Source: Thalassospira tepidiphila MCCC 1A03514
GTDB lineage: Bacteria; Pseudomonadota; Alphaproteobacteria; Rhodospirillales; Thalassospiraceae
DNA: 64,000 nucleotides
NCBI RefSeq assembly: GCF_001662875.1
Contig: NZ_JPVZ01000004.1
Coordinates: forward strand, 310,001-374,000
Direction of reading: 5' to 3'
Of the stretch, positions 37,419 through 47,941 are shown piece by piece. The notes beneath the pieces were generated by a model. That model did no database searches. It was not told the DNA's origin and worked only from the letters and a program-made list of their open reading frames with translations. The stretch's first letter is position 1. The number at the start of each line of letters is the position of its first letter. A program made the translations under genes and the position numbers.

Positions 37419-38834
37419 ATGCCGCGTTCGCCGGTCGCCCTTATTATTGCACTGTCTGCAACGCTTTTCGCGGCGTTTGCGCTGAATAGTGGGGCATCTC
37501 TGCAATCATCGCTGCTTGCACTGCGTGCTTCCGCCGAGGGATTTGCGCCGGTCTATACCGGTATCATCATGGCATCCTATTATATCGGGTTCGTTGCCGG
37601 CATCATCTGGGGGGCGAGCCTTGTCAACCGGGTCGGCCACATCCGAACGTTTGCTGCATTGGCATCGGCCGCATCGGCCATCACACTTTTACATGCCGTT
37701 CTGGTTGATCCGATTACCTGGTCGCTGTTTCGCATCATGACCGGCCTGTGTGTTTCGGGCCTGTATCTGGTGATTGAAAGCTGGCTGAATGCGCAAGCGG
37801 ACAATACATCGCGTGGTGGGACGATTGCGATTTACATGACGGTTTCGCTTGGCGGGCTGGCAATTGGTCAGCTGTTGCTGAACGGTGCCCCGGTCAGCAG
37901 TTTCGAGCTGTTTACGGTGGCGTCCGTCCTGTTGTCGCTGTCGCTTGTTCCACTTGCCCTGACCCGCCAGCCACCGCCCTCTGCGGTCAGCGGTGAACGC
38001 ATGACATTCCGCCGCCTTTACAAGATTTCGCCGCTGGGCTTTGTTGCCGCATCGGGTGCAGGCGTACTTTCGGGTGCGGTTTATGGTGTCGGGCCGGTTT
38101 TCGCCGCTGACCTCGGACTTGCGACCAATGAGATCGCCTATTTCATGTTCTTCGTCATTCTGGGCGGCATGATCATGCAATTTCCGATCGGCAAGATTTC
38201 GGACATGGTGCCGCGCCAATATGTGATGATTTTCGTTCTGACCGGACTTGCGATCTGTGGATTTTTCCCGCTGGTTGCGCCGGATCTTGTCCGCGACAAT
38301 CTGACAGTCTGGGGCGGGATCACGGGCGTGTTCATCATGCCGGTTTACGGCCTGGCTGTGGCCTATGTGAATGACTACCTTGAGCCCGAGGACATCGTTC
38401 CTGCATCTGGTGGTCTTCTGATCATTTATGGCGGGTCTGCTGCGTTTGGTCCAATTCTGGGATCCAGTGCAATCGGTTATTTCGGCCCATGGGCCTTGCC
38501 GGTCCTGTTTTCAATCGTTGGCATTTGCGTTGCAAGCTTTGCAATGTACCGCGCCGGCTTTGGCCGTCGTATCTCGATCGAGGAACAGGGTCAGTTCGTT
38601 GCCGTGCCACGCACGACGCCAATGGCGTTTGAGCTGTCACCGATTACCGACGACATCAGTCTCAATGACGAAGACGACAGCACAGAGCCAGATAATGAAA
38701 CAAAACCAATGGACCCGCATGATCTGCAAGATGTGCTGACCCCGGATGGTACGGCACATCCCGACGACATCGGACAGGTGCCGCCGGCAGACACGGACGG
38801 CACGACGGATCCGAATGCAGACAAGAAGATGTGA
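37419..38834 (+). CDS. MFS transporter, YcaD-like, with acidic C-terminal tail
   Basis: A 471-residue MFS protein with 12 hydrophobic segments, resembling the YcaD group (N-terminal ALSATLFAAFALNSGASLQ, GLVIES-like YLVIESWLNAQA). The last roughly 65 residues are cytoplasmic, rich in Asp, Glu, Thr and Pro, and contain no hydrophobic stretch (SLNDEDDSTEPDNETKPMDP and onward). Such a tail is not typical of the family and might bind a partner or metal. Substrate unknown. GAGG six bases before the ATG supports the start. Confidence 0.87.
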   Translation: MPRSPVALIIALSATLFAAFALNSGASLQSSLLALRASAEGFAPVYTGIIMASYYIGFVAGIIWGASLVNRVGHIRTFAALASAASAITLLHAVLVDPITWSLFRIMTGLCVSGLYLVIESWLNAQADNTSRGGTIAIYMTVSLGGLAIGQLLLNGAPVSSFELFTVASVLLSLSLVPLALTRQPPPSAVSGERMTFRRLYKISPLGFVAASGAGVLSGAVYGVGPVFAADLGLATNEIAYFMFFVILGGMIMQFPIGKISDMVPRQYVMIFVLTGLAICGFFPLVAPDLVRDNLTVWGGITGVFIMPVYGLAVAYVNDYLEPEDIVPASGGLLIIYGGSAAFGPILGSSAIGYFGPWALPVLFSIVGICVASFAMYRAGFGRRISIEEQGQFVAVPRTTPMAFELSPITDDISLNDEDDSTEPDNETKPMDPHDLQDVLTPDGTAHPDDIGQVPPADTDGTTDPNADKKM

Positions 38835-39038
38835 ACGTCTGTCGATTGGGGCAGAATGATCAGGCTTCCATAATGCGGAAAACATCCCGCAATTTTGAAA
38901 CCTGCTGTGGACCCGGGCCTGCTTCAACCCATATGTTGTGAACCAACGATAGGCGAGTTGCCTTTGCCGCGCTTTATGTGTTCGTCGGCAAAGCCATATT
39001 AATCGCCCGAAACAGTTCCAAGTCTGGTGAGAGAAAAC

Positions 39039-41231
39039 ATGACCCAACGCATCCAAGAAGGTGGACTTCAGATTGCAAAAGTGCTGCACGATCTGGTGGC
39101 CAACGAAGTCATTCCGGGAACCGGGATCAGTTCCGATCAGTTCTGGGCATCCTTTGAAAAGCTCGTCACTGAACTTGGACCCCGCAACAAGGCGCTGCTG
39201 GCAAAGCGCGACGAATTGCAGGCCAAGATCGACCAATGGCATCTGTCGCGTCAGGATCAGCCACGCGACCCGGCTGCCTACAAGGAATTCCTGACCGAGA
39301 TCGGTTATCTGCTGCCAGAAGGCGATGATTTCTATATCACCACCACCCATGTCGATCCGGAGATCGGCCGGGTGGCGGGTCCGCAGCTTGTCGTGCCGGT
39401 GATGAATGCGCGCTATGCACTTAATGCCGCCAATGCGCGCTGGGGCAGCCTTTATGATGCGCTGTATGGCACCGATGTTATCGACGAAGCCGACGGCAAG
39501 GAAAAGACCAAGTCATTCAATCCGAAACGCGGCGCTGCAGTTGTGGCTTATGCCGCGAACTTCCTTGATGAAGCCGCACCGCTTGCGACCGGCAAACATG
39601 CTGATGCCACGAAATACGAAGTGCGCGAAGACGCGTCAGGCTGGTGGACGCTTGTTGTCACCCTGTCTGATGGCAGCGAAACCGCACTTGAGCTGCCCTC
39701 CCAATTCATCGGTTACAACGAAAAGGACGGCAAGTTGACCGATGTCTTGCTGCGCCGTCACAGCCTGCATATCGAAATCCATATCGATCCGACGCATCCG
39801 ATTGGCAAGGAACATGCCGCTGGCGTGTGCGATGTCATTCTGGAATCTGCGGTCAGCACCATTCAGGATTGCGAAGATTCGATTGCCGCCGTTGACGCCG
39901 AAGACAAGACCGTTGCCTATCGCAACTGGCTTGGTCTGATGAAAGGCACGCTTGAAGAAAAGTTCGAAAAAGGTGGCAAGACGATCACCCGTCGTCTGAA
40001 CCCGGACCGGACCTATCAGGGCTTTGACGGGACTGAAGTTGTCCTGCCGGGCCGCAGCCTGATGCTGATCCGTAATGTCGGTCACCTGATGACCACCGAC
40101 GCGGTGCTTGATGCCAATGGCGATGAAGTCCCGGAAGGCTTCCTTGATGCCATGGTCACCAGCCTGATCGCCAAGCATGACGTGATCGGCAATAACGAAC
40201 TTTCGAACTCCCGCCATGGTAGCGTCTATATCGTGAAGCCGAAAATGCACGGCCCCGAAGAAGTCACGCTGACCAACGATCTGTTTGCCTTTGTCGAAAA
40301 GGCGATTGATCTGCCGGAACATACCCTTAAGGTCGGCATCATGGATGAGGAACGCCGCACGACGGTCAACCTCAAGGAATGCATCCGTGCCGCCAAGGAC
40401 CGTGTGGTCTTTATCAATACCGGATTCCTTGACCGTACCGGTGATGAAATCCATACCAGCATGGAAGCAGGCCCCATGGTCCGCAAGGAAGCGATGAAAG
40501 ACCAGTACTGGATCGCGGCCTATGAAAACTGGAACGTTGATATCGGTCTTGAATGCGGCATGAAGGGGGTTGCCCAGATCGGCAAGGGCATGTGGGCCAA
40601 ACCGGACCGCATGGCCGAAATGATGGAAGCCAAGATCGGCCATCCCAAGGCCGGTGCGAAATGTGCCTGGGTTCCATCACCGACGGCAGCAACCCTGCAC
40701 GCCATCCACTATCATCAGGTTGATGTCCGTGCGGTTCAGGACGAGATTGGCAAACGCGAACGCGCAAGCCTTGATGATATTCTGGCGATCCCGCGTCTGG
40801 GTGACATCAAGCCGATGCCAAGCGAAATCCAGGAAGAGCTTGATAACAATGCCCAGGGCATTCTTGGCTATGTTGTGCGCTGGATCGACAGCGGGATCGG
40901 CTGTTCCAAGGTACCAGACATCAATGATGTCGGCCTGATGGAAGACCGTGCAACGCTGCGTATTTCAAGCCAGCATATTGCCAACTGGCTCCATCATGGC
41001 CTGTGCACGGAAGATCAGGTGATGGAAACCATGAAGCGGATGGCCGCCGTCGTCGACAAGCAGAATACCGGTGACCCGACCTATCGCAACATGGCCCCGA
41101 ACTTTGATGACAGCATCGCCTTTGCGGCGGCCTGTGATCTGGTCTTCAAGGGTCGCGAACAGCCGAACGGTTACACCGAACCGGTCCTGCATGCGCGCCG
41201 TCGCGAAGCCAAGGCAAAATACGGTTCGTAA
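39039..41231 (+). CDS. glcB: Malate synthase G
   Basis: A 730-residue malate synthase of the G type, which condenses glyoxylate with acetyl-CoA to malate. Length and segments such as [50 protein letters not shown] and [19 protein letters not shown] fit the monomeric enzyme. It completes the glyoxylate shunt or glycolate use; no isocitrate lyase gene is in the window. The ATG at 39039 has GAGAG before it; a GTG at 39027 would add four residues. A strong terminator follows. Confidence 0.97.
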   Translation: MTQRIQEGGLQIAKVLHDLVANEVIPGTGISSDQFWASFEKLVTELGPRNKALLAKRDELQAKIDQWHLSRQDQPRDPAAYKEFLTEIGYLLPEGDDFYITTTHVDPEIGRVAGPQLVVPVMNARYALNAANARWGSLYDALYGTDVIDEADGKEKTKSFNPKRGAAVVAYAANFLDEAAPLATGKHADATKYEVREDASGWWTLVVTLSDGSETALELPSQFIGYNEKDGKLTDVLLRRHSLHIEIHIDPTHPIGKEHAAGVCDVILESAVSTIQDCEDSIAAVDAEDKTVAYRNWLGLMKGTLEEKFEKGGKTITRRLNPDRTYQGFDGTEVVLPGRSLMLIRNVGHLMTTDAVLDANGDEVPEGFLDAMVTSLIAKHDVIGNNELSNSRHGSVYIVKPKMHGPEEVTLTNDLFAFVEKAIDLPEHTLKVGIMDEERRTTVNLKECIRAAKDRVVFINTGFLDRTGDEIHTSMEAGPMVRKEAMKDQYWIAAYENWNVDIGLECGMKGVAQIGKGMWAKPDRMAEMMEAKIGHPKAGAKCAWVPSPTAATLHAIHYHQVDVRAVQDEIGKRERASLDDILAIPRLGDIKPMPSEIQEELDNNAQGILGYVVRWIDSGIGCSKVPDINDVGLMEDRATLRISSQHIANWLHHGLCTEDQVMETMKRMAAVVDKQNTGDPTYRNMAPNFDDSIAFAAACDLVFKGREQPNGYTEPVLHARRREAKAKYGS

Positions 41232-41263
41232 CCGCGAAACCGCATTTCAAACACACACAAAAC

Positions 41264-41294
41264 AAAAGCCGCCCGACACATTCGGGCGGCTTTT
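41264..41294. terminator. Bidirectional terminator between glcB and map
   Basis: A perfect 13-base stem AAAAGCCGCCCGA/TCGGGCGGCTTTT with a five-base loop lies between the two convergent genes and can work on both strands. Confidence 0.93.
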
Positions 41295-41342
41295 ATGTTG
41301 CAAGAAATGCTGCAGCATAAACTGCAACATTTTTAACGGGGA

Positions 41343-42092
41343 TCAGTTCCCCAGCGTCATGATTTCATAGCCCTTTTCGGTGACAACAAGGGTGTGCTCG
41401 TACTGCACGGTTGCGTCACCGGTATCGGCATACAGCGTCCAGCCATCTTCGCTATCAAGCGCCCATTTCGCGCCACGCGACAGAAACGGTTCGATGGTAA
41501 TCACCTGCCCCTTTTTAAGGGCGCGGCGTTCCTTGGGGTCATCCCAGGTCGGGATGGTGTGGGGATGTTCATGCAGCGACTTGCCAATACCGTGGCTGGC
41601 AAGATTGCGGATCAGGGTATAGCCACCCTTGCGGGCGAACATTTCGATCTTAAGCCCGATCTCGCGGATCGGCGCCTTGTCACGCACCACCTTGATGCCC
41701 GCCCACATGGCTTTCTTGCCGTCTTCGCAAAGCTTGGCGATTTCGGGCTTTGCCGTGCCGCAGATGAAGCTGGCACCCGTATCGGAAAAATAGCCATCAA
41801 GCGATGCCGAAACATCGATATTGACCAGATCGCCATCGGCCAGAACCAGATCACCGGGAATACCATGCGCGACCGCGTCATTGACACTGATACAAGTCGC
41901 TCCGGGGAACTTGTATTCGCTTTCCGGGGCGGACACCGCACCGGCATCCTCAAGAACCTTGCGGCCGATATCATCAAGCTCGGCGGTTGTGATCCCCGGG
42001 ACGATGGCCGCCCCCATGACATCGCGCGCACGGGCACAGATCCGCCCGATCTTGCGCAATTGTTCGAGTTCTTTTTCGGATGAAATTGTCAT
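41343..42092 (-). CDS. map: Methionine aminopeptidase type I
   Basis: A 249-residue type Ia methionine aminopeptidase that removes the initiator methionine from new proteins. Metal-binding residues are recognisable in VNIDVSASLDGYFSDTG (two Asp), SHGIGKSLHEHP (His), TIEPF (Glu) and the C-terminal YEHTLVVTEKG (Glu). It is essential in most bacteria unless a second copy exists. It is transcribed toward glcB and has 48 bases between its start and the end of the next gene. Confidence 0.96.
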   Translation of the reverse strand: MTISSEKELEQLRKIGRICARARDVMGAAIVPGITTAELDDIGRKVLEDAGAVSAPESEYKFPGATCISVNDAVAHGIPGDLVLADGDLVNIDVSASLDGYFSDTGASFICGTAKPEIAKLCEDGKKAMWAGIKVVRDKAPIREIGLKIEMFARKGGYTLIRNLASHGIGKSLHEHPHTIPTWDDPKERRALKKGQVITIEPFLSRGAKWALDSEDGWTLYADTGDATVQYEHTLVVTEKGYEIMTLGN

Positions 42093-42140
42093 GAAATGCT
42101 TATTGCGATGCCCTGAGACAAAGTCAAGAAAACCCGCATT

Positions 42141-43826
42141 TCATGCCAGCGACGACTTGCTGCCGGACGGCTCACCATCATCAGACGCAAGCACATAACA
42201 GTTCTTGCCACGCGCCTTGGCAGCATAAAGCGCATCATCTGCCTGATCGAGAAGCACATCAATGGTCTTGCCATGCACCGGACAAAGGGCAATGCCGATG
42301 CTCATGTGAATGGAAACCCGATTGCCGCCGGTAATGAAGGGCATCTGGATGTCGTTCAATATCCGTTCGGCCAACATTGTGGCTTCACCCTCGCCACTCG
42401 TTCCGACATGACACACCACCACCATCTCATCACCGCCCAGACGCACAACCAGATCGCCACCGCGCACACAACGACGCAACCGTTTTGCCACTTCGCGCAG
42501 GACATCATCGCCAGCTGAATGACCGAACTTGTCATTGATCGGTTTAAAGTCATCAAGATCAAGCATCATGACCGCAAGCTGGGTCTTGTGGCGATCGGCA
42601 TGGGCAAGGGCATGTTCGAAATAGACATCAAGTGCCAGACGGTTGCCAAGTCCGGTCAGGCTATCATGATGGGCAATGTGTTCCATCTGGCCAAGGGCCG
42701 CGTCCTTTTCCGTCAGTTTGGCCAACAAGGCATTGAGGCTGTTTGACAGGATCTTGATTTCTCTTGCGCCATCAAAATCAGGAAGACGTTCAATTTCGCC
42801 ACGTTTCATCGCCTCGATCGAACGGGCCATCTTGCCGATCGGTCCGACAAAGAAACCAGCCCCCCACCACGCGATCACGCTGGAGACGATACTTAACACC
42901 AACCCCCACGCCATAATGTCGCGGCGCAGGACATAAACCGGCTCAAGCGCCTCTTCGACGGGCTGACGCACCAGGATTGACCAGTTCAGACCTGCATAAT
43001 CAAGGTGACCATCGGCCGGGGCATAGCCAGTCAGATATTCTGCGCCATCCGGCCAAGTGCTGATCTTCCATCCGATATTGTTGCGCTGTGCCTGCTGCAG
43101 AGCATCAAGTTCAAGCGATGATCCGACCATCGCCCCATCCGCGCCCAAAAGAACTGTGCCATCGGCTGATACCACAAATATATCGACATCCCGATGGATC
43201 CCCTGCCCGGCAAAAAGGGTTTTGCGGACATTATCGGCCCATTCCCAACTCAGATGGGTGGCAAATACACCGGTGAACTGATCGTTTTTATTGAACAGGG
43301 GAACGGCAATATCGACAAACTGGATCGGCTCCCCGTTATAAAGCGGGAATTTTTCAGCCAGCAATTTCGCATCGTGAACATCACCGATGAACTGTCCGTT
43401 CTTGCCGTACTGAAATACCGGACGCTGCGCGATATTAGCCCCGAGCAACAAGTCGTTCGTCGACGCAACCACCGTCCCGTCGCGATCAAGCACACCTATC
43501 CAGGTAAAGATCGGGATTTCGCGACTTAGGCGATTGACGATACTTGAAATCTGTTGGGTATCTTCGAGCTCTTGGAGGACAGAGAGCGTGCTTAGGACCG
43601 AAACCTCGCCACGGTGGGTCCACATGGTACGGTCAAGCTCATCAGCCATCTGACGGGCAATATCAGAAACACCCAGACCAATCTGTTTTTGCAGATCGGC
43701 ACCGGATCGCTTTCCGACCACAAAGCTCATCAGTACGGTCAGGCCAACCAGCAGCAGCGCTGTTGCCAGAGCTACTTGCACACGGATTCCGACCTGTAAC
43801 AACTTGTTCAAGGCTGACCCTCTCAC
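42141..43826 (-). CDS. Membrane diguanylate cyclase with periplasmic dCache-like sensor
   Basis: A 561-residue protein: membrane helix at about 15-37, a periplasmic sensor (about 40-290, dCache-like, with FTWIGVLDRDGTVVAS and RDVDIFVVSADGTVLLG), a second helix (about 300-325), a HAMP-like linker and a GGDEF domain. The catalytic motif reads LGGDEM, with Met in place of the usual Phe, while the inhibitory site R-G-G-D is intact. It probably makes cyclic di-GMP in response to a small ligand. Start is unclear: GTG at 43826, or TTG at 43811, which has the better ribosome site (GAGAGG, seven bases upstream). Confidence 0.87.
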   Translation of the reverse strand: MRGSALNKLLQVGIRVQVALATALLLVGLTVLMSFVVGKRSGADLQKQIGLGVSDIARQMADELDRTMWTHRGEVSVLSTLSVLQELEDTQQISSIVNRLSREIPIFTWIGVLDRDGTVVASTNDLLLGANIAQRPVFQYGKNGQFIGDVHDAKLLAEKFPLYNGEPIQFVDIAVPLFNKNDQFTGVFATHLSWEWADNVRKTLFAGQGIHRDVDIFVVSADGTVLLGADGAMVGSSLELDALQQAQRNNIGWKISTWPDGAEYLTGYAPADGHLDYAGLNWSILVRQPVEEALEPVYVLRRDIMAWGLVLSIVSSVIAWWGAGFFVGPIGKMARSIEAMKRGEIERLPDFDGAREIKILSNSLNALLAKLTEKDAALGQMEHIAHHDSLTGLGNRLALDVYFEHALAHADRHKTQLAVMMLDLDDFKPINDKFGHSAGDDVLREVAKRLRRCVRGGDLVVRLGGDEMVVVCHVGTSGEGEATMLAERILNDIQMPFITGGNRVSIHMSIGIALCPVHGKTIDVLLDQADDALYAAKARGKNCYVLASDDGEPSGSKSSLA

Positions 43827-43946
43827 TCTCTATCACCGGGGTCTTCTTTTTGTTTTTGAAACCCTCAGCAGCGGTTGTTTTACCACACCGCTTTTATCAA
43901 CGTGAATATAAGAATCAGCGGACGGCTTTTTAAGTAGTTGATTGAA

Positions 43947-43979
43947 CAAAAATACGGCAACCGCGAAGGGCGGTCGCCG
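43947..43979 (-). terminator. Terminator after pcaG
   Basis: On the minus strand a ten-base stem CGGCGACCGC/GCGGTTGCCG (one G-U pair) with a five-base loop is followed by TATTTTTG. It lies just after the pcaG stop. Confidence 0.8.
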
Positions 43980-44005
43980 CATTACCCATACAGTTTTACG
44001 CGCTG

Positions 44006-44635
44006 TTAGATGTCAAAAAACACGGTTTCGCCATCGCCCTGCAAGATGATGTCAAACCGGTAGACCGGGATCGATCCGCTGTCATCACGATCCGCAATCA
44101 GGGTCTTTCGACGGGTTTTCTGTTCGATCAGGTTCAGAACAGGATCAGCCGCATTCGCTTCTTGTTCGTCGGCGAAATACATCCGGGTATTCAGCCCAAT
44201 ATTGATACCACGTGCCACGATCCAGAAGTTTATATGCGGCGCCATGTCTTTGCCATTGCGGCCGGAAACCACGCCTGGCTTGATGGTTTCAAAGCGATAG
44301 ACGGCCGTATCGAAATCCGTTCCCGTCCGGCCCCAGCCGCGGAAACCCTCATCGACCTTGCCTGATTTCTGACGATCAAGTTGGTGGTTGTAGCGCCCGT
44401 CCGCATTGGCCTGCCAGATTTCAAGCAGCGCATCACGCAGTGGCGTTCCGGTGCCATCAATCACCCGCCCTTCGATGATGATCCGTTCCCCACGGGTGTT
44501 TTCATCGGCCAGAACGTTGGTAAAGTTGTTTTCAAAAATGTCGAAACCAGCCTGACTGGGAATGAGCCCAATATGCACGTATGGGCCCGCCGTCTGGGAA
44601 GCGGTTTCTTTGAGATAATCAAGGCTTTGCACCAT
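44006..44635 (-). CDS. pcaG: Protocatechuate 3,4-dioxygenase alpha subunit
   Basis: A 209-residue alpha subunit of the intradiol ring-cleavage dioxygenase that opens protocatechuate to 3-carboxy-cis,cis-muconate. Segments GPYVHIGLIPSQAG, LEIWQANADGRYNH and HINFWIVARGINIGLNTRMYF are characteristic. It lacks the iron ligands, which the beta subunit supplies. It starts three bases after the pcaH stop, so the subunits are made together. No other beta-ketoadipate genes (pcaB, C, D) are in the window. Confidence 0.95.
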   Translation of the reverse strand: MVQSLDYLKETASQTAGPYVHIGLIPSQAGFDIFENNFTNVLADENTRGERIIIEGRVIDGTGTPLRDALLEIWQANADGRYNHQLDRQKSGKVDEGFRGWGRTGTDFDTAVYRFETIKPGVVSGRNGKDMAPHINFWIVARGINIGLNTRMYFADEQEANAADPVLNLIEQKTRRKTLIADRDDSGSIPVYRFDIILQGDGETVFFDI

Positions 44636-44638
44636 GGA

Positions 44639-45397
<759 letters not shown>

Positions 45398-45421
45398 TTA
45401 AACGCATCCTGCGTGGCTAAT

Positions 45422-45443
45422 TGCATAAAATAAATGCATCATT
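45422..45443. promoter_or_regulatory. Candidate LysR-type operator between pcaH and lysR
   Basis: The short divergent interval contains overlapping dyads TGCAT-N7-ATGCA (45422-45438) and AAATG-CAT-CATTT (45433-45443), in an AT-rich stretch. Position and symmetry suit a LysR-type regulator site, but there is no direct proof. Confidence 0.45.
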
Positions 45444-45456
45444 TATCATCTTATTC

Positions 45457-46437
45457 ATGAGTAATTTTGATCATTTGGAACTGGACGGCCATGCGCTGCG
45501 TCTGTTTCTGGCCGTTCTGGAAGAAGGGTCGGTCACAGCCGCGGCCGAACGGCTTGGCGTGACGCAATCAGCGGTCAGCCATAACCTGACCAAATTGCGC
45601 CGGATCATGCGCGATCCGCTTTTCACCAAATCCGGGCGCGGGATCGTGGCAACCGCGCATGCACAAAACCTGGCCGAACAGGCGCGGTTTCTTCTTGATC
45701 AGATGCAGGCCTTTGCAAGTGGTGCGCATTTCGAGCCGGATGGCGCATCCATGAGCCTGACAATTGCCGCCAACGATCTGCAGCGTGATCTTTTGCTGCC
45801 AACGCTGTTTCGTAATCTGAAAGGCGCGCTTGCCAATATCCGGATGACGGTGGTGCCGTCCCTTCTGCCCGGACCGGCCTTGTTGCGCGAAAATCATTGC
45901 GACCTTCTGATTTCGCCGCGCCCGCCCGAAGGCGTGGATATCGTGCAAAAGCGTCTTCTGACCGATCATTACATGGTGTTTTATGATCCGGATATGCGCG
46001 ACGCCCCGCAAAGCGATGACGACTATCTATCCGCACGCCATATCACGGTGCGCTATGGCAATAACCGCACGCTTGAGTTTGACGACATGCTTGAAAATCA
46101 GGATGTTGAACGCAACATCGTTTTGCGGGTACCGAACTTTACCGCCATTGCCGAATTCCTGCGCGGAAGCAATATGATCGCAACCTTGCCAAGCCTTCTC
46201 CAAAAACATGCGCTGCGTGATTTTGCCCGTGCGCCGATGCCGCTGGCGGGTCTAAAAAAGGGCACGCTTGATCTTCCTATTTTCATGTGTTGGCACCAAA
46301 GATATCAGCACGACCCATCGCATCGCTGGTTACGTGAACAGCTTGAAGACGTTGCCGCAGCCAGATTGCGCATGCCGATAGAACACCCCGTTTCGCAACC
46401 CACAAATCACGGGCAGCCCCCCCAAAGGACATCATGA
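45457..46437 (+). CDS. LysR-family transcriptional regulator
   Basis: A 326-residue LTTR. The N-terminal winged helix (ALRLFLAVLEEGSVTAAAERLGVTQSAVSHNLTKLR, about 12-47, shown in parts) is typical, followed by a NodD/NahR-like effector domain (LTIAANDLQRDLLLP, PNFTAIAEFLRGSNMIATLPS). Divergent from pcaHG, it is the likely regulator of protocatechuate cleavage. ATG 45457 starts the conserved part but lacks a clear ribosome site; a TTG at 45421 is the alternative. It overlaps the downstream TRIC gene by four bases. Confidence 0.88.
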   Translation: MSNFDHLELDGHALRLFLAVLEEGSVTAAAERLGVTQSAVSHNLTKLRRIMRDPLFTKSGRGIVATAHAQNLAEQARFLLDQMQAFASGAHFEPDGASMSLTIAANDLQRDLLLPTLFRNLKGALANIRMTVVPSLLPGPALLRENHCDLLISPRPPEGVDIVQKRLLTDHYMVFYDPDMRDAPQSDDDYLSARHITVRYGNNRTLEFDDMLENQDVERNIVLRVPNFTAIAEFLRGSNMIATLPSLLQKHALRDFARAPMPLAGLKKGTLDLPIFMCWHQRYQHDPSHRWLREQLEDVAAARLRMPIEHPVSQPTNHGQPPQRTS

Positions 46438-47069
46438 CGATTACTGAAATCATCTATTGGCTTGAACTGGCAGGGGTCGCCGTTTTTGCGATTACCGGCG
46501 CGCTTGAGGCATCCCGTCGTCAGATGGACATGGTCGGATTTGTCCTGATTGCGACCTTTACCGGCATCGGCGGTGGCACTGTGCGTGATGTCATTACCGG
46601 GGCAACACCAGTTTTCTGGATACGCGACACCACCTGGCTTGTGACCTGCATCGGGGCTGCCGTCATCACTTACTTCACCGCCCATCTGGTGGAACGGCGT
46701 TATGTTGCCTTGCTGTGGCTGGATGCGCTGGGACTGGCAATGTTCGGGGTCACCGGGGCGGCCATCGGCCTTAATCTGGGTGTATCCCCGTTGGTCGCAA
46801 TCGTTCTGGGCATGATCACAGCCACCTTTGGCGGCATGGTACGTGATGTTGTCTGTAATGAAATCCCGCTGATCCTGCGCCCGGAAATTTATATCACCTG
46901 TGCGCTGGTTGGGGCAGGGATCTATGTGATTGGTACAGCAATCCTTGATTTGCCACGCGGGCCGATTGCCGTGATTGCGTTCTTTGCGGCATTCCTGATG
47001 CGGGCATGTGCGATCAAGTTCAAGCTAAGCTTCCCAGTCTACAGGGCCCGTCCAGGTCGGGAATACTAA
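46434..47069 (+). CDS. TRIC-like/UPF0126 membrane protein
   Basis: A 211-residue membrane protein with about seven helices and an internal repeat: GIGGGTVRDVITG in the first half and TFGGMVRDVVCNE in the second, the glycine-rich kink of the trimeric intracellular cation channel (UPF0126/YicG) family. Bacterial members conduct monovalent cations; their role is not settled. The ATGA overlap with the LysR gene implies co-translation, an unusual partner for a pca regulator. Confidence 0.9.
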   Translation: MTITEIIYWLELAGVAVFAITGALEASRRQMDMVGFVLIATFTGIGGGTVRDVITGATPVFWIRDTTWLVTCIGAAVITYFTAHLVERRYVALLWLDALGLAMFGVTGAAIGLNLGVSPLVAIVLGMITATFGGMVRDVVCNEIPLILRPEIYITCALVGAGIYVIGTAILDLPRGPIAVIAFFAAFLMRACAIKFKLSFPVYRARPGREY

Positions 47070-47094
47070 GGCAGCACACCCGTTGTTCCATTCC

Positions 47095-47808
47095 CTACTC
47101 GACGATCAACTGAACCCGGTCGCTTGAAAAGGCGGTGACACCATATTCAATTGGCGCACCAGCGGAATCGACATCGACACTTTCCGTCGAAATCACCGGT
47201 CGATTGCGTGCCTGTTTAAGCAGGTTGGCAACACGTGATGACGGAAGCGTTGCCGAAATGCGCGTAGTCTTTCGCGTGTAATCGTCAATCCCGAAGCGTT
47301 TGAAGGCCTCTGTAAGCGATTTGGTTTCGACAAATATCTCGACAATGCCGTCAAAGCGCGCGGCGGGAAGATAACTTGTCGCAACCGCAAGCGGGACACC
47401 ATCGGCCTCGGATACTGAAAACAGTTCAATCACCCGCGTGCCCGGTTTGACATCCAGGAACTGCGCGATGGTCGAATTGGCTTTGAGGACCTCGGAGGAG
47501 ATCAGGCGTTTGTCAGGCAATCGATGACGGCCCGATACGATCTGCGAAAACCGGGTTTTGGAACCAAGCGGGTAGTCAAGGATCTGTTCCTGAACAAAGG
47601 CCCCGCGCCCCTGTTCGACACGGACAACATTGGAATCAACAAGTGCCGCCATGGCGCGGCGCACCGTATGACGATTCACCCCAAAGCGCCGGACCAACTC
47701 CATCTCGGTCGGCATCTTTTCGCCGGGTGTGAAAACACCGTCAGAGATATCAGCCAGAAGCTGCTTTTCTATTTGCTTCCAAATAGATAGGCCCGGTTCC
47801 CAATCCAT
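47095..47808 (-). CDS. phnF: PhnF, GntR/HutC-family phosphonate regulator
   Basis: A 237-residue GntR regulator: N-terminal winged helix (WKQIEKQLLADISDG, GEKMPTEMELVRRFGVNRHTVRRA in parts, about 10-65) and a C-terminal UTRA ligand domain. It is divergent from phnG, the standard position of PhnF, which represses C-P lyase genes. A HutC-type operator lies 75 bases upstream in the shared interval. GGGGAA just before the ATG supports the start. Confidence 0.93.
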   Translation of the reverse strand: MDWEPGLSIWKQIEKQLLADISDGVFTPGEKMPTEMELVRRFGVNRHTVRRAMAALVDSNVVRVEQGRGAFVQEQILDYPLGSKTRFSQIVSGRHRLPDKRLISSEVLKANSTIAQFLDVKPGTRVIELFSVSEADGVPLAVATSYLPAARFDGIVEIFVETKSLTEAFKRFGIDDYTRKTTRISATLPSSRVANLLKQARNRPVISTESVDVDSAGAPIEYGVTAFSSDRVQLIVE

Positions 47809-47882
47809 TGCATTCCCCGTTCATAAAACTTTCACCGCAAGACCTTTGCCTTTGGTGCTGGATCGTCTTATAACGTCAATAG

Positions 47883-47898
47883 GTATAGACGTCTATAC
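47883..47898. promoter_or_regulatory. PhnF (HutC-type) double operator in the phnF-phnG interval
   Basis: GTATAGACGTCTATAC is a perfect 16-base palindrome. Each half also fits the HutC-subfamily consensus GTNTANAC, so it can be read as two abutting operators. It lies 44 bases before phnG and 75 bases before phnF, so it can control both. Confidence 0.8.
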
Positions 47899-47941
47899 AA
47901 ATTTTGGATTTGTCGACATAAGTTGAAAAGGGATCAGTTTG

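Noticed and set aside
39636..40643. 335-residue minus-strand frame opposite glcB
   Set aside because: Shadow of malate synthase G.
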